A stretch of DNA of 13,013 nucleotides from an uncultured Muribaculaceae bacterium (GTDB lineage Bacteria; Bacteroidota; Bacteroidia; Bacteroidales; Muribaculaceae): positions 1 to 13,013 of the forward strand of contig CAKUKR010000072.1 of the NCBI GenBank assembly GCA_934663645.1, given 5' to 3'. Below, piece after piece: positions 1 through 7,824 of the stretch; the stretch's first letter is position 1, and each line of letters begins with the position of its first letter. Both the position numbers and the translations under genes were made by a program. The notes under the pieces were generated by a model that was not told the origin of the DNA, did no database searches, and saw only the letters and a program-made list of their open reading frames with translations.

Positions 1-18
1 ACATTCTTCATTCCGCTG

Positions 19-26
19 CAAAGGTA
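19..26 (-). promoter_or_regulatory. Possible -7 promoter box for a gene left of the window
   Basis: On the minus strand this reads TACCTTTG, followed by CAGC, which matches the Bacteroidetes -7 consensus TAnnTTTG. I see no clear TTTG-type -33 box at the expected distance. Transcription would run leftward and leave the window within about 20 bases, so no gene can be assigned. It sits downstream of the terminator at 112-141 and could start the next leftward gene. The match is short and could be chance. Confidence 0.35.
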
Positions 27-111
27 GTCAAATTTCGGACAGTAAATGATGTTTTGTATGTTTTTCTGTACGTAATTTGCAGCTTTTGCGGCGGCGAGGC
101 AGGAACACGAC

Positions 112-141
112 AAAAAGCAGGGAGCGGAAACCGCTCCCTGC
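112..141 (-). terminator. Rho-independent terminator of the T9SS-tailed protein gene
   Basis: A perfect 11-bp GC-rich stem (GCAGGGAGCGG at 117-127 with CCGCTCCCTGC at 131-141) closes on a three-base loop. On the minus strand it is followed directly by TTTTT (112-116). It begins 55 nt past the stop codon of the leftward gene at 197-2074, as expected for its terminator. On the plus strand the stem is followed by CGTCGTTTT, so weaker termination in that direction is possible. ACGAC (107-111) can also pair with GTCGT (143-147) to lengthen the structure. Confidence 0.88.
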
Positions 142-196
142 CGTCGTTTTGCATCACACTAAAATCCTTTGTTCACAGATGCACGCGAGGTGTTTT

Positions 197-2074
197 TCAG
201 ATGCGTACCTTGCGGCCCTCCACGATGTAGATGCCTCCTGCGAGTTCTACTGCGGTCTTGCCTTCCTGTGCGTCAACGGTTGCGACGTTGCGTCCTGCGA
301 TGTCGTATACACGGACTGTGCGGGCCTCGCCTGTGTTCTCGATGACGAGCTGGCCGTGTGTGCCGTATACGCGGAGCGTGTTGTCAGCGTTGACAGTCTC
401 AACCACGTTGGTCTCCTTGAAGTCCTCGGGCATGTTGTAGCCGGCCAGCAGGACAGCCCATGTATTGCTGGGAGCGTTGACAGTGAGGTCTCCGAGCAGC
501 TCGAAGGGTGCGGAGGAGGCAGTGTTGCGGCCGCGGGCGGTGATGTAGATTGTCGCGTCTGTGGGGTCGTATGCGATAGTCTGGCAAGTAGGCATCTGGC
601 CTCCCTTGACGAGGGTCCATTCAGTTGTCGGGTCGGAAACGAGAGTTTCGGCGTCGTATGTGCGCATGAACACGCCTACGGTCCCGTTCATAGCGTATCC
701 GAACACGTACACCTTGTCAGTGTGCTGCTCGTTCTGCACAGCCTTGAAGTAGCCGCAGAGAGCGGAGTAGCCTGCGCCGAGGGTAGTCGGGTATGATTCG
801 CGGCTTGTCACGCCCTTGATCCATGCGCCGGTAGCAGCGTCAAACTTGCAGATGAAGCCTTCGCGGACGCTGGGGGTGGCAGCTGTAGAGGTGAAAGACT
901 TGTCTTCGCCGGCAGAGATTATGCCGTCAAACATTCCGGTGAACCAGAGGGTGTTGCCCACCTTGGTGATGCCACAGTACTGGAAGCCCATCTTGCCGCC
1001 GATTTTCTCGCCCTTGAGGGGAGTCACCCAGTTGGCGGTCAGGTCGGCGTTCATGGAGAATAGGATAGGGGAGAAGTCGCCGGCGAGAGTGAAAGACTTG
1101 CCGCCGAAGTTCATCTTCACGCCGTCGCCGTTGATGAGGCCCTGGCCGTAGAGGCAGCCGTCTTTCCACTCGAGGCGGTCGATTTTCTCGCTTGAGGGCA
1201 TGCCGCTTTCGATGGCAGACACTGCGCTTGAGTTGTACGAGCCGTCATTGCCGTTCAGCTTGATGATGTACATGTCGCCGGCAGATGACTGTGAGTCGGC
1301 AGACCAGCAGCTGTCGTCGTGCAGGGCGAGGACAACAGGACGGCCTGAAGTCGGGATTGTCATGTTTGCGCGGAAGTTGCCGGCGATGTATACGTTGTCG
1401 AAATCATCGACTGCGGTGCCGGTAACCGAGATAGCGTCGGAGTAGAAAGTATCTGACGCCTCGTCCTTAAAGCGGTCAGTCTGGATGAATTTCACCCAGA
1501 GGAGGTCGCCGTCAGCGGAGAGGCGGCCTATCATAATTTGGTAGAAGCGGCGCAGGTCGTTGTCGTTGTGGTTCCAAGTGTAGGTGTGTGTCTGGTTCTT
1601 GCCGTCCACGAGAGTGACGTCGTTCCAGAGGTATTCGCCGCTGCCGCCGTCGTCGGTGTTGCGCAGTTTGGCTGTGAATATCACGCCGCCGTCGGAGGTA
1701 GCCACCACTTCGCCCTGGTTGTTGTAGTAGTCGCAAGTGGTGGAGTTCATCTTCCACAGAAGGTTGCCCTGCTTGTCAGTCTTCATGATGCAGAGGTTGT
1801 TGTTCTGGCTTGTCCCGTTGGGATCGTAGTCGGCCCCCTGGAAAAGCACGTTTTGTCCGAAATAGATGTCTCGGATGTCGTGCTTCGTGCCGCCGAGGAG
1901 GTGCCAGTAGATGTTGCCGTCGGCAGAGATGGCGTTTGACTGAGCCTGGTCGCCGGCAGTGGTAGCGCTGTCGAATGTGGTGCCCCACACGGCCTGCGGC
2001 GCGGTCAGTTCAGCCCCTGCGGAGAGTATTGACCCGCAGAGGGCGATGATGCTGAAAATGGTAGACTTTTTCAT
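197..2074 (-). CDS. Secreted repeat protein with T9SS type A C-terminal sorting tail
   Basis: This 625-residue protein starts with a signal peptide (MKKS, a hydrophobic run, then SAGA before ELTAP). The middle, roughly residues 40-540, repeats short beta-rich units such as IMKTDKQGNLLW, IGRLSADGDLLW and AVDDFDNVYIAGNF. These resemble the SBBP or delta-60 style propeller repeats of Bacteroidetes secreted proteins. The last 60 or so residues contain VRVYDIAGRNV and end in GIYIVEGRKVRI, the pattern of a type A sorting domain. That domain is recognised by the T9SS and usually removed as the protein is attached to the surface or released. No catalytic motif is visible, so a binding or structural role is more likely than an enzymatic one. 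It is transcribed divergently from the import operon, and its promoter carries one of two matched palindromes, suggesting shared control. The start follows the -7 box at 2114-2121 with a leader of about 30 nt. The exact function is unknown. Confidence 0.85.
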   Translation of the reverse strand: MKKSTIFSIIALCGSILSAGAELTAPQAVWGTTFDSATTAGDQAQSNAISADGNIYWHLLGGTKHDIRDIYFGQNVLFQGADYDPNGTSQNNNLCIMKTDKQGNLLWKMNSTTCDYYNNQGEVVATSDGGVIFTAKLRNTDDGGSGEYLWNDVTLVDGKNQTHTYTWNHNDNDLRRFYQIMIGRLSADGDLLWVKFIQTDRFKDEASDTFYSDAISVTGTAVDDFDNVYIAGNFRANMTIPTSGRPVVLALHDDSCWSADSQSSAGDMYIIKLNGNDGSYNSSAVSAIESGMPSSEKIDRLEWKDGCLYGQGLINGDGVKMNFGGKSFTLAGDFSPILFSMNADLTANWVTPLKGEKIGGKMGFQYCGITKVGNTLWFTGMFDGIISAGEDKSFTSTAATPSVREGFICKFDAATGAWIKGVTSRESYPTTLGAGYSALCGYFKAVQNEQHTDKVYVFGYAMNGTVGVFMRTYDAETLVSDPTTEWTLVKGGQMPTCQTIAYDPTDATIYITARGRNTASSAPFELLGDLTVNAPSNTWAVLLAGYNMPEDFKETNVVETVNADNTLRVYGTHGQLVIENTGEARTVRVYDIAGRNVATVDAQEGKTAVELAGGIYIVEGRKVRI

Positions 2075-2113
2075 GTCTCGTATGCAGTTGATTTATGTTT
2101 TTATTTCACGCTG

Positions 2114-2121
2114 CAAAATTA
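2114..2121 (-). promoter_or_regulatory. -7 promoter box of the T9SS-tailed protein gene
   Basis: The minus strand reads TAATTTTG, an exact match to TAnnTTTG, followed by CAGC. The ATG at 2074 lies about 40 nt downstream. At the usual -33 position (plus-strand 2142-2145) the minus strand has only ATTT, a poor match to TTTG. A weak -33 element would fit a promoter that needs an activator bound at the palindrome 2145-2160. Confidence 0.6.
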
Positions 2122-2144
2122 CGGCTATCGGCGGTGCGAAAAAA

Positions 2145-2160
2145 TACCGCAAATGCGGTA
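2145..2160. promoter_or_regulatory. Palindromic operator 1 (candidate)
   Basis: TACCGCAAATGCGGTA is a perfect inverted repeat with 7-bp arms around two central bases. It lies 23 nt upstream of the -7 box of the leftward gene (2114-2121). Its centre would sit at about -45 from that gene's likely start of transcription. It shares 12 of 16 positions with the second palindrome at 2177-2192, and the two centres are 32 bp apart, about three helical turns. Placement at the -33 region suits either an activator touching polymerase or a repressor. The cognate regulator is not in the window. Confidence 0.65.
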
Positions 2161-2176
2161 AAAACGGGGTGCGGAA

Positions 2177-2192
2177 TACCACATTCGCGGTA
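2177..2192. promoter_or_regulatory. Palindromic operator 2 (candidate)
   Basis: TACCACATTCGCGGTA is an imperfect version of operator 1, with the outer TACC and GGTA conserved. Including the flanking AA and TT, the outer arms are AATACC and GGTATT. It ends 23 nt before the -7 box at 2216-2223 and touches the likely -33 box ATTG (2192-2195) of the rightward operon. The spacing to its promoter equals that of operator 1 to the opposite promoter. Confidence 0.6.
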
Positions 2193-2223
2193 TTGACCTG
2201 CCGCTGGCGCGGAGCTAACTTTG
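2192..2223 (+). promoter_or_regulatory. Promoter of the TonB receptor operon
   Basis: A -7 box TAACTTTG at 2216-2223 matches TAnnTTTG exactly. ATTG at 2192-2195 is separated from it by 20 nt, the normal -33 to -7 distance in Bacteroidetes. Transcription would begin near 2229, giving a leader of about 40 nt before the ATG at 2268. The -33 box abuts operator 2, so a regulator bound there would directly affect polymerase. Confidence 0.7.
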
Positions 2224-2267
2224 CACTCACAAAATATAAGGTACATACACCCCTGACTTTCCAGGAA

Positions 2268-4949
2268 ATGAAGCATATTAAGAAGACAACAACCTTGGGT
2301 TTGGCGGTACTGGCTCTCATCGCGATGCGGGCCAGTATGCCTGCCGGTCACGCCGCGACGGTCAGTGACCGGCAGGCAACGCCTTCTGACAGCATCGCCG
2401 TGGACAGCATCGGCAGGAAGACGGAGAAGAAGCAGCCGAAGCAGCGGCGCGAGGAACGACACAAAGAGACGCAGCTCGACGAGGTGGTGGTGACGGCCCG
2501 TGAGGGCGACGGCCTGACGGCCTCGTCGCGAATAGACCGCTCGGCGATGACGCACCTGCAACCGACGAGCTTCACCGACCTGCTCGAGCTTGTCCCTGGC
2601 AACATATCGAAGAACCCCGCCATGGGCGAGGCCAACCTCATCACCATACGCGAGACCGGCACGCTGGGCGCGACTGGGCAGAAGGTGCAGAACGAGGACT
2701 ATGACATCTCTTCGCTCGGCACGCTGTTCATGGTGGACGGCGCACCGGTCAACGGCGACGCGAATATGCAGGGCGTAGGCACATCCACCTCGGGCGACGC
2801 TCCCTCGGCAGCACGCAACATCACCAACAAGGGCGTGGATATGCGCACCATATCGACCGACAACATCGAGAGCGTCGAGATAGTGCGCGGCATCCCCTCG
2901 GCAGAGTACGGCAACCTGACCTCTGGCCTCGTCAAGATAAGCCGCATACGGAGCGCGACCCCGTTCACAGCCCGCTTCAAGGCTGACGAGTACAGCAAGC
3001 TCTTCTCTGCAGGCAAGGGCGTGTCGATAGGGAGGTTCGACCATGTGCTCAACCTCGACCTGACATATCTCGACTCTAAGGTTGACCCGCGGGACAATCT
3101 GGAGAACTACAAGCGGCTCACTGGCTCGGCGCGTATGGCAATGAAATTCCAGAGCGACCGCGCCGGCATAGACTGGAACTACGGACTGGACTACACCGGC
3201 TCTTTCGACAACGCGAAGACCGACCCTGACCTTAATTACAACAAGATAGACGAATACAAGTCAAGTTACAACCGCATCGCGTTCACGTCCGACCTCGACA
3301 TCTCGCTATTCTCCAATGCCTTCTTCAACAACATCGACGTGAACACGTCTGCAAGCTATCAGGTTGACCGCCTGGAGCGTCACAAGCAGGTCGCGCCGCA
3401 GCGTGCGTCGGTAGCCCCCACGTCGATGCAGCCAGGCGTAAACCCCGGCGAGTACCTGCTGGGCGAGTACATCGCCGACTATGAGAGCGACGGCCGCCCG
3501 TTCAACCTCTTTGTCAAGGGAAAGGCTTCGGGCCAGCGCAAGACATGGTCGCTGACACACAAGTATATGGTCGGCGGCGAGTGGACGCTGTCGAAGAATT
3601 TCGGCCACGGCCAGATATACGACCTGCGCCGCCCTCTGGCTGCCGCTTGGACTTCGCGCCCGCGCGACTTCCGCGACATCCCCGCGCTCAATGTCCTGTC
3701 GTTCTTCATCGAGGATGAGGCCTCGATGCCGATAGGGGGAAATATGCTTACCATGCGCTTCGGCCTGCGCTCGATACAGCTGCCTGGGCTGTCGAGCAAG
3801 TATTACCTTGCCAACCGCCCGTACCTCGACCCTCGCTTCAACGCCAAGTGGACGTTTGCCGGCATCCCCGCCAAGGGCGGCGACATGGTGTTCGCCCTCT
3901 CAGGCGGCATAGGCCTGACCACCAAGATGCCTACGCTCGACTACCTGTTCCCGCAGGAGAGCTATGCGGACATCATCCAGCTCAACTACTATGACATCAA
4001 CAAGCCGCGGGAGAACAGCCTCATCAGCCTGATGACATACGTCAACGATGCTGTCAACTACGACCTGAAGGCGGCACGCAACCTGAAATGGGAGGTTACG
4101 GCCTCGCTGCACTGGCGCGGCAACAGCCTCAACGTGACCTATTTCCAGGAGAACATGAACTCGGGCTTCCGCTACTCGCCGGTGTATGCTCCGTATGCCT
4201 ACCGCAAGTATGACGCTTCGGGCGTCATCTCCTCGCAGCTCTCCGCGCCGCCGGTGCTCGACGAGCTGCCGTTTACCGACGAGCGTGTGCTGCGCAGCTA
4301 CCGCCGCGCTACCAACGGCACACGCATATTCAAGCGAGGCATCGAGTTTACCGCCTCGAGCGAGCGGTGGAAGCTGCTGCACTCCAAACTGACGATTACC
4401 GGCGCATGGTTCAAGACCACTTACAGCAACTCGCAGATGCTGTTCTCCGAAGTGTCGGATGTCATCAACGGCGCGGCTGTGAGCGACCGCTATGTGGGCC
4501 TGTATGACTACCGCGACGGTCGTGTGACCGAGCAGGTCAACACCAATTTCATGATTGACACGCAGATACCGCGCTGGGGACTCATCTTCACAACCACGCT
4601 GCAATGCATGTGGTGGGTCAAGACCACGCGCTTACCCCTAGACGGCCGCCCGGTGCAGTATCTCGACGCTGCCGACGGCGAAATGCACCCATACGATGCC
4701 GCTGCCGAGAATGACCCGGCTCTGCGCTACCTCGTCAAGACCTACAACGGCGACACCTTCAAGACCGTCAAGGTGCCTTTTGCTGCATACCTCAACCTGA
4801 AGGCGACCAAAAGAATTGGCGACCATGTCAAGATAGCCCTCTTCGTCAACCGCATCATAGACTGGCTTCCCGACTACCGCGCCAACGGCCTGCTGATACG
4901 CCGTGCCTCAAACGCATATTTCGGCATGGAGCTGAACCTCTCCATCTGA
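2268..4949 (+). CDS. TonB-dependent outer-membrane receptor
   Basis: This 893-residue receptor should import a ligand across the outer membrane using TonB energy. A signal peptide (residues 1-30, MKHIKK then GLAVLALIAM) is followed by a strongly charged linker (about 49-68, rich in K, R, E and Q) and the TonB box LDEVVVTA (70-77). The plug domain spans about 85-225, with LFMVDGAPVNGD and IESVEIVRGIPSAEYGN as typical plug motifs. The remainder is the 22-strand barrel, ending in YFGMELNLSI. It lacks the N-terminal carboxypeptidase-like regulatory domain of SusC proteins, and no SusD gene lies beside it, so it is not a standard glycan-uptake pair. The phrase SSRIDRSAMTHLQPTSFTDL is typical of the receptors found with DUF4876 and DUF6850 proteins, from my memory of that family. 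The same frame is open upstream to 1959, but ATG 2268 is chosen because the signal peptide starts there and the promoter lies just before it. The substrate is unknown. Confidence 0.92.
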   Translation: MKHIKKTTTLGLAVLALIAMRASMPAGHAATVSDRQATPSDSIAVDSIGRKTEKKQPKQRREERHKETQLDEVVVTAREGDGLTASSRIDRSAMTHLQPTSFTDLLELVPGNISKNPAMGEANLITIRETGTLGATGQKVQNEDYDISSLGTLFMVDGAPVNGDANMQGVGTSTSGDAPSAARNITNKGVDMRTISTDNIESVEIVRGIPSAEYGNLTSGLVKISRIRSATPFTARFKADEYSKLFSAGKGVSIGRFDHVLNLDLTYLDSKVDPRDNLENYKRLTGSARMAMKFQSDRAGIDWNYGLDYTGSFDNAKTDPDLNYNKIDEYKSSYNRIAFTSDLDISLFSNAFFNNIDVNTSASYQVDRLERHKQVAPQRASVAPTSMQPGVNPGEYLLGEYIADYESDGRPFNLFVKGKASGQRKTWSLTHKYMVGGEWTLSKNFGHGQIYDLRRPLAAAWTSRPRDFRDIPALNVLSFFIEDEASMPIGGNMLTMRFGLRSIQLPGLSSKYYLANRPYLDPRFNAKWTFAGIPAKGGDMVFALSGGIGLTTKMPTLDYLFPQESYADIIQLNYYDINKPRENSLISLMTYVNDAVNYDLKAARNLKWEVTASLHWRGNSLNVTYFQENMNSGFRYSPVYAPYAYRKYDASGVISSQLSAPPVLDELPFTDERVLRSYRRATNGTRIFKRGIEFTASSERWKLLHSKLTITGAWFKTTYSNSQMLFSEVSDVINGAAVSDRYVGLYDYRDGRVTEQVNTNFMIDTQIPRWGLIFTTTLQCMWWVKTTRLPLDGRPVQYLDAADGEMHPYDAAAENDPALRYLVKTYNGDTFKTVKVPFAAYLNLKATKRIGDHVKIALFVNRIIDWLPDYRANGLLIRRASNAYFGMELNLSI

Positions 4950-4981
4950 CCTCAAACCTGTGAAATAAACGATACACCTAT

Positions 4982-6280
4982 ATGAATATCAGAACACTAC
5001 TCATCGCGATTGCGACTTTTGCCACAGCTCTGCTGACGAGCTGTGACGAACACCTCGACGCTCCCGACAGCGGCGCGGCCGTGACCCTGCAGCTCAACTG
5101 GGGCGACACCGAACAGCCAGACAACATCACGGACGGCATAGTGACGTTCAAGAACATCAACACGGGGCAGGTGACGACCTTCGCCCTCGACACCGAGAGC
5201 ATCTCCGTCGCCCCCGGCCTGTACGACATCTCACTGACCGCCGCTGCTGCCCTCCCCAACGGCGGCTCGGCGGAGGTGAAGGCGTTCCGCCAGTCGGTGA
5301 CCATAACCGCCGGCGATAACGCTGTGGAACTCTCGCCGTTCTGCACTATAAACTCCGACGACTTCATCATCTCCGAAATATTCTTCACCGGCACGCTCCA
5401 GCCCTCTGGCAACCAGTATTACGGCGACGACTACATCAAGATATACAACAACACCGACCATGTGCTGTACGCCGACGGACTGACCATATTCGAGTCGAAG
5501 TTCACCACTACGCAGAAGTTTGACTATTCGCCGGACATCATGGGCGAGGCGATGACCGTACATGCCCTCTACACTATCCCCGGAAGCGGCAAGGAGCATC
5601 CCGTCAACCCCGGCGAGTACCTGCTGATAGCCGACACCGGCATTGACCATACGGTCATCAACCCCAACTCTTTCGACCTCTCCAATGCCGACTTCGAGTG
5701 GTATGACATATCTACAAAGCCGGCGCATACCGACATCGACTCGCAGACAGTGCCAAACCTTGACAAGTGGTATTGCTACACGCTGTCATTCTTCGTGCTG
5801 CACAACCGTGGCTTCCGCGCATACGGCATCGCCCGAATCCCCATTGACAAGGACGAGTACCTGAAAGACTACTGGTACTCATACGACTATACTATCGTCG
5901 TGCCGGCCGGCACATTCCCCATGTCGCAGTCGGCGTACAAGCTCCCCAACAAGTGGATAGTCGATGTGGTCAACTGCTCGGTGGCTGCCGAATACGAGTG
6001 GAACGTGTCCGACCCGAGCCTCGACATGGGCTGGACCAACTGCGGCACTATCGACCACGACAAGACGCGCTATTTCCACGCTGTGCGCCGCAAGCTCGCC
6101 GGATTCTCCGCGACCGGCACGCCGGTTTTCCAGGACACCAACAACTCTACTGAGGACTTCAACGCTATGGTGACCCCCTCCGAGATAGAGCGCCAGGGCA
6201 CAGCCAAGGACATCAACGGCACTCCCTGTACCGTGCAGACCTACGACGGTATTGTGCCCATTGAAAAGAACGGAAAATGA
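4982..6280 (+). CDS. DUF4876-family lipoprotein
   Basis: This 432-residue protein is a lipoprotein: the N-terminus ends in the lipobox LTSC with Cys21. The acidic DEH directly after the cysteine is compatible with a Bacteroidetes surface-export signal. Residues about 33-118 look like a beta-sandwich domain (VTFKNINTGQVTTF, VAPGLYDISL). Residues about 120-300 match DUF4876 as I recall it: FIISEIFFTGT, DDYIKIYNNTDHVLYADGL, IPGSGKEHPVNPGEYLL, and NLDKWYCY with LHNRGFRAYGIARI. The middle resembles a lamin-tail-like fold, but that is an inference. It starts 32 nt after the receptor gene and its last four bases overlap the next start, so the three are one operon. A likely role is a surface partner of the receptor, in the position SusD-like proteins take in glycan systems. 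No enzyme motif is seen. Confidence 0.85.
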   Translation: MNIRTLLIAIATFATALLTSCDEHLDAPDSGAAVTLQLNWGDTEQPDNITDGIVTFKNINTGQVTTFALDTESISVAPGLYDISLTAAAALPNGGSAEVKAFRQSVTITAGDNAVELSPFCTINSDDFIISEIFFTGTLQPSGNQYYGDDYIKIYNNTDHVLYADGLTIFESKFTTTQKFDYSPDIMGEAMTVHALYTIPGSGKEHPVNPGEYLLIADTGIDHTVINPNSFDLSNADFEWYDISTKPAHTDIDSQTVPNLDKWYCYTLSFFVLHNRGFRAYGIARIPIDKDEYLKDYWYSYDYTIVVPAGTFPMSQSAYKLPNKWIVDVVNCSVAAEYEWNVSDPSLDMGWTNCGTIDHDKTRYFHAVRRKLAGFSATGTPVFQDTNNSTEDFNAMVTPSEIERQGTAKDINGTPCTVQTYDGIVPIEKNGK

Positions 6281-7803
6281 GGTTAGGCATCTTGACATAC
6301 ACGCTGTTGGCAGCCGCCCCCATGTTTGCGGCGACGGCCGCCGACTCGCTCACTGTGGCGCAGAAGTCTGCGGCGGAGGCAACGGGGTTTGCCGGCTTTG
6401 CCGCGCTTCCGTTCACCAACCCTGCTGTCCGCCCCTTGCAGCGCGGCTATTCGTACTCGCAAGCGCGGCTGGGCTACAGCTCGCAGCTGCAGACACGCGC
6501 CGCCACGATAGAGAAGGGGAGAGGCGAGCAGAAAGGCTTCTTCGCTGCCGATGCCTTCATCCATTCCGGCAGCTCGACGGTGTGGGGCAGCGCGGCATAC
6601 CACAACGGCCGCATCCTGGGCATGAACCTCTGCGAGTCGCCAGACTACGACAAGGTGTACCCATACGTCATTGCAGACACCATTGGCGGCAACCAGTCGG
6701 TCGAGCGGTACATATTCTCCGGAGGCTATGCCCACAGCGGCGATAATGTGTCGTGGGGCGTGTCGCTCGGATATGTCGCCGGACTGTACTACCGCCAGGT
6801 AGATCCGCGTCCCAAGACCATTTCAGGGCAGCTGAACATCGCCGCCGGCGTGACGTTCCGCATCGGGGGCTATGACCTCGGTCCTGCATTCCTGTTTGAA
6901 CGCTACCGCCAGTCTACGAGCATCTCCTTTGTAAGCGAAATGGGCGACTCCAAGCTGTACCACCTCACGGGCCTCGGCACTGATTATGCGCGTTTCGCCG
7001 GCAGCGGCGCGAATGTGTTCAGCGATGGCTATACATACACCCTCGGCGCAGATCTTTACCCCCGCAGGGGTTCGGGCGCGTTTGCCTCGGCACGCTTCTC
7101 GCTTATGGCCATGCGACATGTGGTGTCTGACCTCAACAAGCTCCCGCTGGGCAATGTCAACCACCGCGCCGCTGATTTCCAGGCTGGATATGTGTACGCC
7201 TCCGACAGCCGCTGGCGGTGGAAGGCCTTGGCAGAGGGCGGCATATACCGCCGCCACGGCAAGGAGAACCTGTTCGGCGACGCGACTTCCGGCTCTTATC
7301 CCCAGATAGGCTCGCGTCTGGCGTTTGCTGACAATGCCTGGCGGCTGGCAGCCGGCGGCGTGGCGGAGTATTCCGCAGGCAGATGCCGCTTGGCTCTCAC
7401 GCCGAAAGTCGGCTTCCAGCACCGCCTGATGTCCTATATATCCGGACGCGAATGGCTGCAGGACGGCATGACGGTATCGGCCGACTTCTCCATGGCGTGG
7501 ACTCCGGCGCAGAGGTGGGTGTACAAGTTCCGCCTTGCCGGCATGCTGTACGACCCCACATCCTCCGGCCTGAAATTAGGCACTGTAGGCAGCGACCGCG
7601 AATCGCAGCTGTTTGCCGCCGCCCTGAAAGAGGACTTCCGCAACGCCACCTGCACGCGCCGTACGCTAACCGCCTCACTTGCGGGCGAGTATGCTTTCAG
7701 CGCAAAGTATGCCGTAGGCATCGACGTGACATACCGCCATGAGAATTATGCCAGCGGCGTGATCGGCAACGGCATTGAGGCTGCTGTTAGTTTTATTTTT
7801 TGA
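6277..7803 (+). CDS. DUF6850-family outer-membrane beta-barrel protein
   Basis: This 508-residue protein has a signal peptide (MRLGILTYTLLAAAPMFA, cleavage near ATAA). After that come alternating beta-strand patterns throughout and a terminal phenylalanine (AAVSFIF), the usual end of an outer-membrane barrel. Motifs that I recall from DUF6850 proteins are YPYVIADTIGGNQ, YRQVDPRPKTISGQL (near 172-186), GLGTDYARFAGSG (near 232) and RHGKENLFGDATSGSYPQIGS (near 326-346). The start overlaps the lipoprotein stop by four bases (ATGA), which suggests coupled translation. The M16 protease gene begins 21 nt after its stop. Members of this family sit beside DUF4876 lipoproteins and TonB receptors. It could be a second channel or a structural partner of the receptor; its activity is not known. 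Confidence 0.82.
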   Translation: MRLGILTYTLLAAAPMFAATAADSLTVAQKSAAEATGFAGFAALPFTNPAVRPLQRGYSYSQARLGYSSQLQTRAATIEKGRGEQKGFFAADAFIHSGSSTVWGSAAYHNGRILGMNLCESPDYDKVYPYVIADTIGGNQSVERYIFSGGYAHSGDNVSWGVSLGYVAGLYYRQVDPRPKTISGQLNIAAGVTFRIGGYDLGPAFLFERYRQSTSISFVSEMGDSKLYHLTGLGTDYARFAGSGANVFSDGYTYTLGADLYPRRGSGAFASARFSLMAMRHVVSDLNKLPLGNVNHRAADFQAGYVYASDSRWRWKALAEGGIYRRHGKENLFGDATSGSYPQIGSRLAFADNAWRLAAGGVAEYSAGRCRLALTPKVGFQHRLMSYISGREWLQDGMTVSADFSMAWTPAQRWVYKFRLAGMLYDPTSSGLKLGTVGSDRESQLFAAALKEDFRNATCTRRTLTASLAGEYAFSAKYAVGIDVTYRHENYASGVIGNGIEAAVSFIF

Positions 7804-7824
7804 TATACAATACATTACTGATAC

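Noticed and set aside
77..796. Long plus-strand reading frame of 239 codons opposite the T9SS-tailed protein gene
   Set aside because: Its cysteine- and valine-rich translation looks like the antisense of a GC-rich gene. It would also run through the terminator stem at 112-141, and it has no promoter or family resemblance.
1959..2267. Upstream extension of the receptor frame to 1959
   Set aside because: It would overlap the divergent gene and both promoters and bury the signal peptide; ATG 2268 fits all evidence.
2106..3044. Minus-strand reading frame of 312 codons across the start of the receptor gene
   Set aside because: It is rich in H, R, A and V as expected for the complement of GC-rich coding DNA, and it runs across both promoters and operators.
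3900..4604. Minus-strand reading frame of 234 codons inside the receptor gene
   Set aside because: It is complementary to well-supported coding sequence, with biased composition and no independent start signals.
2268..6280. SusC/SusD-type polysaccharide utilisation locus
   Set aside because: The receptor lacks the SusC regulatory domain, the lipoprotein is DUF4876-like rather than SusD, and no glycoside hydrolase or sugar sensor is present.
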